Shown: positions 10,735 to 21,879 of the stretch, piece after piece
How the letters are laid out: each line of letters starts with the position of its first letter
Numbering within the stretch: the stretch's first letter is position 1
The notes under the pieces: generated by a model
Databases searched by the model: none
What the model was told of the DNA's origin: nothing
The model's input: only the letters and a program-made list of their open reading frames with translations
Translations under genes and position numbers: made by a program
Assembly (NCBI GenBank): GCA_027605045.1
Contig: JAQFWX010000030.1
Location: 124,001 to 188,000 of the forward strand
Length of the DNA: 64,000 nucleotides
Source of the DNA: Phallus indusiatus
Taxonomy: Eukaryota > Basidiomycota > Agaricomycetes > Phallales > Phallaceae
Direction: 5' to 3'

Positions 10735-12430
10735 TATTAGTCTCTTGAACTTCTTCCTTCAGTTGCTCATACGACGTCTCTAGGGATTGAGACTCCTCTT
10801 TATTATTAGTTTTATGTTCCTTCCTCCTTGCCAATCGCTCCGCATACAAATCCGGATGGCTGTCCTGATCATGATTCTCTCGCACACGATCCGTCCGCCA
10901 AACCTCCCGACACCAATTGCATACTTCGACTTTGCATTTCACCATCACCTTCGGAAGCCGCTTCAACATCACAGCGTCGTCTGACTGAAGCATCCCTTTC
11001 ACAACGAGGTTCTCTTCACGATGAGCATGCGTGGCGAGATGACGATAACGTTTTCTTTTGATATCGCCTCTTAAAAATTTACCACAAGGCTTTCCGTTTT
11101 TAGGGCGCAAGTAACGGCATGTAGACCCCTTGTCGTCATGAATGAAAAAGACCTTCTCAGGAGGTCCCGCATCGTAAAATGAGGTATCGTATTTTGGTTT
11201 TCCGGATGAACGGGCTCTTTTACGATACCGTGTGGGTGTTGAAACTGGCCCAGCGCCGTCCGACTCGTCCGCTTCACATTTACGTTTGAGTGGATTCAGA
11301 TTTTGGTTTGTCACTTCAAGTTCTAATAAATTAAAAATTAATATATCTTTCAGAAAATACATTTTGGGAAACATTTTGGGAAACATATTTACCATTTTTG
11401 GAGCTCTCTTGAACGAAAGGAATTTGATACCCTTGGGTCTTTGGCATTTGGCTGTAGCCATTTGTGTTTATGTCTAACGACGAGTGATAAGATTTTTTGC
11501 TCGTGAAACGAGGGGCATGTTAAAAACTTACTGTGTACATCTTGAGGCACAGAATTATATCCTATATTTAAAACCTGAACCGAACACGTTTAGCATGTTT
11601 TTAAACAAAAAATGAAACACAGTTTACTCTATAGTCTTCGGGACGTATCCTCACCCCATAGACTCTCTCTATATACTTCGCCGCTTCAGGTCTCCAAGGC
11701 TCTTGCTGGGAGCCTTGGGGATTTCGGAACTTCATTTGAGCAGCAACTAACGGTTAAATACACCAGACCGTACCATCTGAGCTTGATTGCCTGAATACAT
11801 CGTCGGCATTTGAGTATTATACTGCTTGGAAATACGTCTGAGAGAGAAAAATATGAGAACCGACATAACGACGTACCGAGTCAAACCCAAATCTTGCTTA
11901 TGACAATTGAAACGTTGACCGAGACTGTGTTTGCGAGTATCCCCCGTCATACTGCTGAGACTAAATCATACTTCATCATCATCATCGCGGACAAAACATT
12001 TAATGAAATGGCTTACAGGATCATATTCAGGTGCTGAAGGGGAATCAGGAAAATCATCCAACTCGTCCTCGCGTAACTCTGAACACGAATCGGAATGATC
12101 ATGATCGTCATCATTCAGTTTATTTGAATCATATTTGTCAGCTTGGTAGTGGGTGGTGCCCGGTTCTTCACGTTGACTTTGAACAGGCACGTTGGAGGGT
12201 ACAAGTTGCTACATACGTTAAAAATGATTGAGTCATTTTAGTAAAACATGAAGAAAATCATGTGCACATACTTGTTTATTTGGGTTTGCAAAGTTCTGAA
12301 GATTGCGATCTATCCAATCGACTTGTGAAACATCAGAAGCTTGAGAAACGTTTTGCGAACTTAAATGTCCCACTGATGAAACCCCATCTCCGAGCTCAAA
12401 AATAAAATTCTGCAGATTAAATGCCTGAGA
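10735..12430 (-). pseudogene. Zinc-finger-like multi-exon gene, 5'-truncated at a duplication breakpoint
   Basis: Minus-strand exons can be read from about 12430 to 12271 (Q/N-rich), 12211 to 12021 (acidic, DDDHDHSDS), near 11830-11750, a short one ending near 11476, 11472-11393, and a last exon from 11322 to about 10735. The last exon has a basic patch (KRKCEADESD, RYRKRARSSGKPKYD), then C-x9-C with H-x3-H (STCRYL, PCGKFL, HLATHAH) and CKVEVCNWC, a probable zinc-binding region in a DNA-binding-like protein. Splicing of 11393 to 11322 keeps frame only if translation enters from an upstream exon, so ATG 11461 is probably not the start. Reading stops abruptly at about 12.43 kb, where the arrestin-like fragment begins, so the 5' end is missing. 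Not all exon joints are settled. Confidence 0.5.
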
Positions 12431-12699
12431 AAGATTTTGAAGATCCTTGCATGGCGGGTAAACTATCGAGATTATCTTTGAGAGAGCGTGATACGTTGGC
12501 CCCTACAAGTACGCCTGTTATCAACAAAAGCACGGACCAAGTCGTTAGAAATCGGTATTATTCTCATTCTTCTCTTCATTATGTGGGAGATACATGGCAG
12601 AGAAAGGTATTGGATAAGGGGTTGAAGGTCGATGTAGGAGAGAATAATCAATGCGATTTCTCTACTCGTGCGCAAGCTCAGACCGAATTTATGGTTTAG
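12421..12699 (+). pseudogene. Orphan 3' fragment of the arrestin-like gene (copy A type)
   Basis: From about 12435 to 12699 the sequence matches the last 250 bp of exon 5 of copy A, including the C-terminus AQTEFMV and the downstream flank. No other exon of the gene is present upstream. It is the left end of the duplicated tract and has no start of its own. Confidence 0.88.
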
Positions 12700-12729
12700 T
12701 TACGAATACGGCACGGAAGAGACGGACAG

Positions 12730-13500
12730 TACGTACATATACAACCCTCGTACACTAGAGCTAAGTTTTCAATGTATATAATCAGAAGGTACATACTAGT
12801 TTTGGTTTAGTAACCCGGCCAACACTGTTGGCTGTAACGTAAAGGGTAAACTATCAGCTAAAGGATGTTGCAATAATCTTCAAGCTTCAAGTCCCAGATC
12901 AATGCACGCTAATAATGTTATCTTTCACGGCGCATCTTGGACACTTGATGAACTATCAAATTCGACGTAAGCCATTTCGGGATAGGATAGGATTCAGATT
13001 CAGTGTGACGAAAACATGGAACTTGCGTTAACCGACTGAGTCTCAATTTTTCATTTGTAACAGCCGCGTTTCAAAGAGTAGATCAGAATTCTTTTCGACG
13101 GTTTTCATGAGACTACATGCAACAATACTATGAGCAATTGTCTTATTGATAATCGTCGACGTCTTCGGCATGCGATCTCTTGTTCAGACTCGGATGAGTC
13201 GGATCTAACCCCCAGGCTGTCTTCAATCTGTGAGTTCAACTATACCACAGTAACCACACTATCGGTCCGAGTCATAATATACGTAATAGGCATCTAAGGC
13301 TTCCCCGGGTCCCCATTTGCAAGTCTCATATTGTACTTCCTTATCTTGCGCCTGCACTTGAACTATCATCTCGAGCGCTAGCGCTAGCGATTAAATAGTT
13401 GGAGTTGGCACGCATATTGGACATCAAGCTTGATGTGAAGTGCGACCAGCACTCAGATGAGAGCGTGAGAGTCTAAGGAAGCAGTACACGATGGACGTAT
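12730..13500. repeat. Duplicate of the A-B spacer
   Basis: Near-identical copy of 4.66-5.36 kb with a few small indels. It holds no gene and supplies the upstream region of copy C. Confidence 0.85.
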
Positions 13501-13502
13501 AC

Positions 13503-13512
13503 GTATATATAT
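13503..13512 (+). promoter_or_regulatory. TATA box of copy C
   Basis: The string gtatatatat lies about 60 bp before the ATG at 13573 and corresponds to the TATA box of copy B. Confidence 0.6.
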
Positions 13513-13572
13513 GTATGACCTGACAAAGCGACGTGCGAAATTTCGTCTAATCAATCATTCACACTACCAACC

Positions 13573-15569
13573 ATGAAGTATCCTTCAAGCCTTTGGTTGT
13601 GCTCGTTATTTGCTTTCCTTCCCATAACTTGCGCTGTCGTTATCGCTGAAGAGCTTTCGGGCATGGATAATTGCGATATTCAAGCATGGGTCCGCGCACC
13701 GGATTTAGCGCCAGGAGAAGTTATTCCTGGACAAGTCAAAGTGCAAACCAATGGACCTTGCGACATCTCCGAGTATTCATTGGTTTTACGCTTCAAAGAA
13801 AGGATCTGGGCCAAAATTCCGTACTTAAACTTTTTTTCATTCACTGGTCACCATATCATTATGATATTGATTTTTGTTAAAGAAAGCTAGAGGACAAATT
13901 ACCTGAAAAACCTCAATCACGGTTTAAATCTAAATATCATAATATCTCGATAGATGGCTGGCAAATGGAACAAAACAGTGCTCTGCAGGCGGCCTCAGGA
14001 CTTGGATTAATTGAGATTTCCCGGGACTGTTCATGGAACGAATATGAAAAAAAAATGAGGGATCCTACATTGTGGGAAATTGCTGAAGAAGAGCGAATAG
14101 CTTTCGAAATCAGACATAGACTGTCCGATGGTAAATCCCAACACGTTATTACGTTATTATCGACTGTTCCAGAATAATTTACTAATTTGTTTTGATAGCC
14201 ATTAACTCTCATCCTGAAAACCAATTCATACATGATTTCGCTCTCCTCATCCCGACCACTAATTATCCTCCGTCCATGGACCAGGATACGTATCCTTTCA
14301 TGGATGTATGAAAGTTCCCTTTCCTATAGCGTTTAAGAGACCTAATACAGAAATGCACAGGAGCTGGAAGCAGAAAGAAAAAACGAACAAATCTATCTTT
14401 ATACTGTCGAGGTGATATTCAACAATGGATCAATCATCGAGGTTCCAGCTGGCTACTCGTCATTCAATACTGTCGGCTTAAACTCTCAGCGGGCTTCATA
14501 TAATGACCCATCGGGAAATATATCATTTACGGCAAACTTTACACAGGCGCCTCGAATGAAATTAGAGCCTTCGGTAAATTCTCTGAATATATCCTCCGAT
14601 ATCGAGGTAGCGTTTTTGCACGGTGGTTATGTGGAACAAGGTCGGATATGTTTTTAGTGTGTAGTATGGTCTCTCTGATGTCCCTTTTTGGCGCACAATG
14701 CTTTAGGCTCGACGCTCAATCTCACGTTCACCTCAAGTGAACTACGAGGGATTCCTGACGCTGATCGGGAAAAGTATACCGTCTTTTTTACATCACCATT
14801 TGTTGATCTGCTTGTCAAGAGCCACCATCGTCGCGTGGAAATGCTATTTCCAGAGCTGGATGTTCCTGCCGAAATCCGGACATCCGTATTTTCTAGATGT
14901 CACCACTTTCCCACTTCCAACGATTCCGAGCACCTGAACATGTGCTATAGCAATTTAAGGGCTTCAGAGGACGAATTTCGAAAACCAGATTGGAACACAA
15001 CTACCTCTGTATCTCTCGAAATACCCAGAATAATTTTACCTTCCTTTGACTTGTATTATCAGTCATTGGAGGTTAAACTCCGGGTTATGTTAGGCCTCAA
15101 ATATGTTCGAATCCAAGACCTACTTGACAACAGCAACGAAAATTATTCTTGGACTCCGATCACATCGCAAACTTCATCCCAACGCGAAAATTCAATGCAC
15201 TTTGAGGTTTTCTTGAAAGAACTTCCAATCACCATTCATCCCCGCGCTTGGAACCTACCGAATTCCCAAATAACTCACTATTTATCTCCAGATGCTCGTC
15301 AACCTGTTTTCGTTGACCCGTGCAAAGCTGATGAACTGTCGAGATTATCTGTGGAAGAGCGTGATATGCTGGCCCCTCTAAGTAAGCCTGTTATCAAGAA
15401 GGGCACTGACCAGGCCGTCCGAACTCGATATCATTCTAATTCCCTTTATTATGTGGGAAATACTTGGAAGAGGAAGGTTTTGGATAGCGGATTGAAGGTT
15501 AATTTTGGAGAGAATAGCCGATGTGGTTTTCCCACTCATGCTCAAGCTCAAACCGGGTTTATGGTTTAA
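13573..15569 (+). CDS. Secreted arrestin-like protein, copy C (5 exons, intact, mosaic)
   Basis: Exons at 13573-13820, 13883-14130, 14199-14305, 14361-14640 and 14707-15569 total 1746 nt, 581 residues, no stop. The first intron uses the acceptor tgttaaag at 13882; the next possible AG would run into a stop. Exon 1 and its promoter are nearly identical to those of copy B, but the sequence diverges sharply a few bases into intron 1, and exons 2-5 are clearly more distant (for example residues KLEDKLPEKPQ where B has KPGVIFPEIPQ). So C is a mosaic of a B-type 5' end on an older body. Signal peptide, sequons (NFTQ, NISS, NLTF) and C-terminal AQTGFMV are retained. F2 lies convergently about 420 bp downstream. 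Confidence 0.82.
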
Positions 15570-15985
15570 TTACGTGTAATCTGCCTTATAAGACAAAATG
15601 TTCAATCTGTTTGTTCTACCGTTCATACGTTCAAGTTTATGCATGCGCAACTCTGACTATTAATCCTCGTAGAAATGATTTAATTCGCCAAGAAAAAATA
15701 TGATTGACTTTCGCTTAACATGTTTGCCTAATGCCCCATTTTTAAGAATAAAAGGAGATTCATTCACGTTGCACGAAGCTTTTGACCGAGGTCGTGGAAT
15801 TTGATCCGAAATACTTAGCCGCGGTTGAACTTGAAGGAGAAACGGCCAAGCGCCGCCGACGCAATTCCTTTGTTCTTCGTTCCACAACAACAATCTCATC
15901 GATAACACTCAAAGTCTCAAGCAATTGTTAGATTCAACTGGTAATGTGGTAATATATACAACTAATAAGTGATGGTCAGGTTTTT

Positions 15986-17530
15986 TTAACTACTCGTCAG
16001 ACTCGTCATCAAAATCACCGCCTTCCATATCCATTTCCATATTTTCACCGTCGAGATGTAATCCTCGACTCTTGGGGACAACGGTATACCCTCTCTCGCT
16101 GCTCTGTCAATATACAAATCCGCAATAGTTCGGTTGATGCCCTGCCATAATTGTCCGTCATGTCCGAGGACATATACAGGTCGTTGCGAAATTCTGAACA
16201 AAAAGGTGCCGATAGGAACGCGGTAGACGATGGGAATACTGGAGTCCCCAAGGCCGAGCTGACGAAGCCGAGGGAAGACTGGCGGAAACGGATGGTTCAA
16301 CCTCGAGATTGCGTCTGCTGAAGGAGCTTGGAGGGTCATACCCAAACATGTTAGGTTACGACAATATCTTCCGGTAAAGCAACATGTCCTCAAATGCTAA
16401 CGGATTTAATGTGTATAGCTCCACATTTCTCACGACTTCTCAAGAGTATTGCTAGGTGAGCCCTGTCCATATCGATTAGCGCATAGTAAATTGAAATCGA
16501 GGTTAGATAACGACAGGCCAAGAGACCTTCAACGGCGGACCACGAGACCACGGGTGGTTCACCGCCTAGGAGGTACATGCCACGAGTTCCGAGCGATAGT
16601 TCCGTTAACCCCGGGCAACAGCCCTCGATTAACTGTAAGAATTCCTTCAAATCATCCAGCTCACCGTTTTCAACATTCCAGCTAAAGACAGATAGAGCTG
16701 AGAGATCATAGATGCGCAAGAAGTTGTCGTAAAGAGCTCGGGGCATGCCACGGTATGAGAAGTCGCGCAACGACGTGAAGTATCTTTGCCTGTTAGATGG
16801 TGCATGCTGTATGGGATTGAGTAGACTGGGAAGGGAACCTGAAGAAAACCCGACATAAATGTCAGAAAGATTAGGCATTCTTGAGAGACATTGGATGATG
16901 GGTGGCAGAATCAAAATGGTTGGAATTTGAACTTGTGTCAAGGTGGAGGAATAGGCGTTCAGAAGATTCGTGAGTATTTGAATTTGTGGCGAGACGATTT
17001 GGATGTTATTGGGGAGTCCAAGCTGAAAGTATTGCAGCTGGAGGACACGAGAGCTCAAGACTTGACAAAGATTGAATAGGTATGGCACGGGGATATCCAG
17101 TAGTTGGAGGGCCAAGTTGACAAGTGAAGGGACAAAGAAGCATGAGAGATTTATTAAATCTCGATTCGAATTGGCCTTCCATCTCAATGATTTGAGATTT
17201 GCAAAAGGATACGCTCTGTTGACCCCCGCCATTTTGGATAACTTGTTTAGAATGGGAGTGTAGCGACCATCTACGTCGAGTGAATAAACTTCCCTTGCTG
17301 CCTGCTGGAAATAATCCCAGTTGTTATTGGTTGGTCTATACACAAAAGACTGCCATAGCAAACTATGAGATTGCAGAAATGATTTGAACGTCTGGCTGAA
17401 GACTCACGTATACACCGTTGATTTCGCTTCTCTCTCCAAGCTTATCCAAGGCCCGCTTCAATGGTGTTTGACTGTCGTTGCCTCGGATGATGGTTTGGAT
17501 GATGTGATGGGGGTCCGCGCGATTTTGCAT
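15986..17530 (-). pseudogene. LRR/F-box-like gene F2, frameshifted duplicate of F1
   Basis: Exon 1 (17530 to 17408) encodes a start like F1 with the motif ALDKLGERSEINGVY; a 58-bp intron follows and exon 2 opens at 17349. Compared with F1, three changes break the frame: an 8-bp deletion near 16425-16432 (after LLRSRE), a one-base insertion near 16374 (cttccgg for cttccg), and a 13-bp deletion near 16055 that removes one unit of a short repeat, spoiling the acidic tail. The first leaves a stop near 16390. The N-terminal 360 residues remain open and could give a truncated protein. It sits convergent to copy C as F1 does to copy B. Confidence 0.85.
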
Positions 17531-17603
17531 TTTGTTATTCAAAGGGGTTAAGAAAAAGTGGGGCTATGTTTCGAAAGTGTTTGTGCTTCTCCTGGCAGCA
17601 GAT

Positions 17604-17613
17604 CCCTCTTTAT
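17604..17613 (-). promoter_or_regulatory. TATA box of F2
   Basis: Minus-strand gttatataaagag lies about 75 bp upstream of the F2 start. Confidence 0.45.
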
Positions 17614-17619
17614 ATAACG

Positions 17620-18175
17620 AACGCTTCCTCATGTCTACAACACATTTGTCCTCGTGATGTCCACAAACATTCGTTTTTTCTAATGTCCTCGTTGATATTA
17701 TGTCCGTATTATTTCACGGACATCGATACAAGGAGAGATTTTGTGCCTACGTAGGACTGGCAAGTATCAGTTTATGGACAAGAATGCAAGTGTCTCAGCA
17801 GTGATTTAAGAGACCGGAGGCTTACCTTGGTTGTTAGATGAAGAATGTCCACGAAGGTTTAGAGAATGATCTTAGAGAAATGTGTCAACAGCAGTCTATT
17901 GTCATTGTGTTTTATCCCAACTCTCGAACCAGCAATGTAAAGCTAACGGCCCAACGGGAGAAGCACCATGAGCAAGTAACAGCCGATGCACCAAAAGATA
18001 GAATTCTATAAAGATTAATTGATTTAGCAAAAGAAAGATATACTACTTAAAGCATAAAGCTGGAAGAATGGTAACAATCTAAGCAAATCTAAGCACTTTT
18101 CTAGCAGGACCTGCATATAAATTGTTAGAAAAAAGTAACCAAACACTTTTTAGGAACGCAAGTTACATCACATAT
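17620..18175. other. Gene-free stretch between F2 and the unknown gene
   Basis: It holds the distal F2 promoter (repeated tgtcc/ggaca motifs related to the F1 upstream region) and AT-rich sequence. No frame or RNA gene is seen. Confidence 0.4.
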
Positions 18176-18181
18176 AAGCAT

Positions 18182-19609
18182 TCATGCGATGCAACCGGCT
18201 AGAACACCATCATATGGATGCGTGCAAAAATCACTGCAAAGACCTTCTACTAGAGCTTCTATATCCGCCATCACCTCATCTGCGTTTTCATCGACCCTAA
18301 TATCAAAAAAACCACAGTCGTCCATAAAGATTACATGAGCCTTGGTTTTCCGGTGGTCAAGTTGAACTTGCCAAACGCTCGTTACCGGATTCGCCTGGTG
18401 TATGTCCCGGAAACTTGATCGACTGGATATACCGTCCGAGTATTTACATAAGAGGCGATAAAACAGTAGTGCGGAAGAAATGACATTAGTCAATTTTGTT
18501 GTTCCATTGAGGCGGTCAATTTTTCTGGATGTGATGTCGTATTTGAGGTCAGGAATGAGGGAATGGAACGACGAAGTGTTTATGTCCGGTTGTTCTGCCA
18601 AATCCCACTTCCTATACACATAATTGGCTTCATTAATGATATCTCTCTCGATACGAGCGGTCAAGAGTACATCCGGGACTGCAATGAACCGTTCATGGCT
18701 GCTATATTGCCAGTCTACAATCGCAGCAGGATGATAGTATACGGAAGGCCGATTCTCGATATTCGACTCGAGAAACGCATTCATTAGTCTGACAACATCC
18801 GCGACGAAGCACTGGATGAGAGCATCTCTTGCAAGCTTGTCTTCGTCATTGTCGGCTCTTCCATGGTACGCATGTTCATCACTCTCACCAATGTGCACAC
18901 CACCCTTACTTTCCGATATCAAAAGACGTCTGCCGGATGGAATATGATGAAGCACTCCGCCCCAAACCGTTTCGTATCCATTGACTCCACCAGACCAAAC
19001 CTCGACTTCGGGAAAGAAACATCGCAAGCGATAAAGGAGATCGGCAGATGAGACTTGTTCATATAATTGTCCAATTAAAGTTCTGTTCGAAGGCGAATCC
19101 AGATACCCGCAATCAGTTTGGTACAGCATCTTCTTCAAGTCAAGTTTCATTGCATTTGTGGTGAAAGAGTTAAACGTCAGAGCATAATTGAGGTCACTAT
19201 CGCTTGTGGCAGGACTCCAAATAGACTGGATGGCTTCTGTTTCGATGTTTTTGGAGTGTATCTGTTCGTTAATATAGTCTAATATTTCCCTTGGAAGCCG
19301 TTTAGAATAAGGAAACGACAAGTTGATCTCGTGCAGCAGAGAAATAGTCACATCGGGCTAGGTTATGAGTGGACGAACGACGGATGTAAATGGGGGTGCG
19401 AACATGTAATGATCCTCATCACTATCTTCCAATGGTGGTGGTGGTGTTATAGCACCTGACAACTTGTTGTATGCATCCATCATTCGAGGATGTTTCAAGG
19501 CAATTTTTGTCGTTGATAGTAAAAACTTGGGGCCTGGGAAAAGTATGTGACACAAACGTGACAATCGAAGAACTACACGTGATCTGACGCGTTTCTCGTT
19601 TAGCAACAT
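18182..19609 (-). CDS. Unknown protein with an in-frame TAG (possible intron or nonsense change)
   Basis: Two stretches in the same minus-strand frame, 19609-19361 (83 residues from an ATG, with PPPPLEDSDEDHY) and 19355-18182 (about 390 residues), are separated only by one TAG at 19360-19358. The second lacks its own early ATG. Either an intron ends at this TAG (branch-like ctcataac followed by ctag), or the TAG is a nonsense mutation in a gene of about 475 residues. The product has no signal peptide or membrane segment. It contains LLISESKGGVHIGESDEHAYHG and a conserved-looking stretch VIFMDDCGFFDIRVDENADEV. I do not recognise the family. It lies upstream of the F3 3' end, in the place where an arrestin-like partner would be expected. 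Confidence 0.55.
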
Positions 19610-19829
19610 CCATGAGCGTGAAAGATTCCTTTGTTTATATATTATTCCGGTAAGATTTTAGCAGACTTAGCCCGAATTCGCAACCACTGACATCTCAGAC
19701 ATATGATACTTTCTCATAGGTCAAACTCTGTCAAACTTCAGATAGCACTTCTTGATCATTGATCTCGTCAGGAGTTATAAATTGATTTGTATATTGGAAG
19801 TGGTTTAACTTTAATCTCGCTAAACATAC

Positions 19830-20090
19830 TTGCCTCAATCCCATTTTTAAAAGGAAGATGTTTTCGAAATTCACGTTGCGCGAAGTTTTTTGACCGAGGT
19901 CTTAAAATTTGATCCGGAACACTTAGCCGCGGAACATAAAGGAGAAATAACTAAGAAGCCTCAAGCGCCGACACAATTCCTTTGTTCTTCACTCCACAAC
20001 AACAATCTCATCGATAACATTCAGACTCTTAAAGAATTGTTCAGATTTAAACTGGTAATATATACAATGTATAAGTGATGAACAGTTTTT
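19830..20090. repeat. Family 2 3'-flank block next to F3
   Basis: Another copy of the tgaccgaggtc block, followed by the attcctttgttcttc and caacaacaatctcatcgat strings also found after F1 and F2. No gene. Confidence 0.65.
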
Positions 20091-20095
20091 TTTAA

Positions 20096-21678
20096 CTACT
20101 CCTCATCAGACTCTTCGTCCGAACCGTCGCCTTCCAAATCCATCTCCATATTTTCGGCGTTGAGATTCACCGTATAAATGTACTCCCGCACTCTTCGTGA
20201 TAAGGGTCTATTCCTCGAGGCTGCTTTGTGTATGTATAAATTAGCAATGGTTCGGTTTATTCCCTGCCATAATTCTCCGTCATAGCCCTCTACATACACA
20301 GGCCGTTTTGAAACTTTGAACAGGAACGTGCCGATGGGACCGCAGTAGATGGGAGAAATATTGGAATTCCCAAGGTCGAGTTCATGAAGCCGAGGGAGTA
20401 CTGCCGGGAACGAATTGTTTAACCTCGAAACTGCGTCTGCAGAAGGAGCGACGAGGGTCATTCCTAAACTCGTCAGATGGGAACAGTACCGTCCGTAAAG
20501 AAATATGTCCTCGAGTTCCAGCGGTCTTAAGGTATATAGCTCTATTCTTTGCCAAGTCAGACGGCTTTTCAACAGTGTTGCTAGTTGACGCTTGTCGATG
20601 TCCACTCGGGCATAGTAAAGCGAGATCGACGTAAGATAACGACACTCCAAAAGGCCGCGGATGGTGGACCAACCGACGACCGGTGGCTCAACCCCTTCTA
20701 GCAAGTACATGGCACGAGTTCCAAGCGATAGTTCCGTCAGCCTCGGGCAGCACCCCTCAATTAATTGTAAGAATCCCTTTAAATCGCTAACTTCGCCGTT
20801 TTTAACGTCCCAGTGAAAGACAGATAGAGTTGAGATATCAAAGGCGCGGAAGAAGTTCTCGGAAAGAGTTTGGAGAGTGCCGTAGTATGAGAAGTAGCGT
20901 AACGAGGTAAAGTAACCATGTCTATTAGACGGAGCATGCTGGGGTGTATCGACTAGACCGGGAAGGTGACATGAAGAGAACCCGACATGCATTCTAGAAA
21001 GATTAGGCATATTGGAGAGACACTGGATGATGTATGGGGTGATGAAGGCGGTTGGGATTTGGACTTCGGACAAGGTTGAGGCATAAAAGTTGAGGATGTT
21101 CACCATTATTGGAAATACTTGTGGCGCAACATACTGAACGTGGTCTGGGAGACCGATTTGAAAAGATCGTAACTGAGAAACGTTGGAGATTAAAAGTTGA
21201 TAAATGTTGTGTAGGTACCATGGCGGTATGTCTGGGAGTTGCAGGGAAATGCCCACCAGTGTTGGAACGATTAGATTCGACATGTCCACTAAATCTTGGT
21301 TAGACCGGGCCGACCATCTCAAATGTCGAAGGTTTGGAAATGCGAACGCTCCGCGGGAGCCGACCATGAAGCAGACCGTTTGCAAAATGGAGGCATAACC
21401 TGGTTTAACCTCCAGGGAATGAATATCCCCTGCCATTTCCTGAAACGATTGCCATTGTCTATTGTTTGGGGGGTTGATGAATGACTAACAAAAGGGTGGG
21501 GTTAGTTTTCAAGAGGAATCAGGGAATGTAATCGGTAACTAACATAAACGCCGTCGATTTCTCGCCTTTCTCCAAGCCTGTCCAGTGCAACTTCAAACTG
21601 CCGTGCTTGTTCATCTGCCCTTTCGAGATGGGCAATGTTACTGAGGGCAGCGTTCTGGGTTGCTTGGAATGGTTGCAT
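20096..21678 (-). CDS. LRR/F-box-like protein F3 (2 exons, intact)
   Basis: Exon 1 runs 21678 to 21544, exon 2 from 21484 to 20096; the 1524 nt give 507 residues. Exon 1 has VALDRLGERREIDGVY, the same signature as F1 and F2. The leucine-rich body is colinear with F1 (MPNLSRMHVGFSSCHLPGL, CPRLTELSLGTRAMYLLEG, CRYLTSISLYYARVDID) but clearly diverged, and the tail is acidic (DGSDEESDEE). No F-box, signal peptide or membrane segment is visible. It has no adjacent arrestin-like gene, so it looks like a cassette that lost its partner. Function unknown. Confidence 0.75.
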
Positions 21679-21879
21679 TATTTGTATTTAGAGTTGTGTG
21701 ATTGCGAGTAGAGAAATGGGAGGCGAGTTGAATAAAAATGTTGCTGATCGTTCTTGAGTTTGTATATCGCTTTAATATGGTGAAGGATACACCATGTGTC
21801 CACAATGTACTTGTCCTTAGAATCAATTATTGTCCACGTTAACAATACACCCGGATGTTCCAAAGTTAGGAACAAGGAA

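Noticed and set aside
10616..11461. Single-exon gene starting at ATG 11461
   Set aside because: Splicing the canonical intron 11392-11323 keeps frame only when reading enters from upstream exons in another phase; the intron retained would add a repetitive MFPKMFPKM segment.
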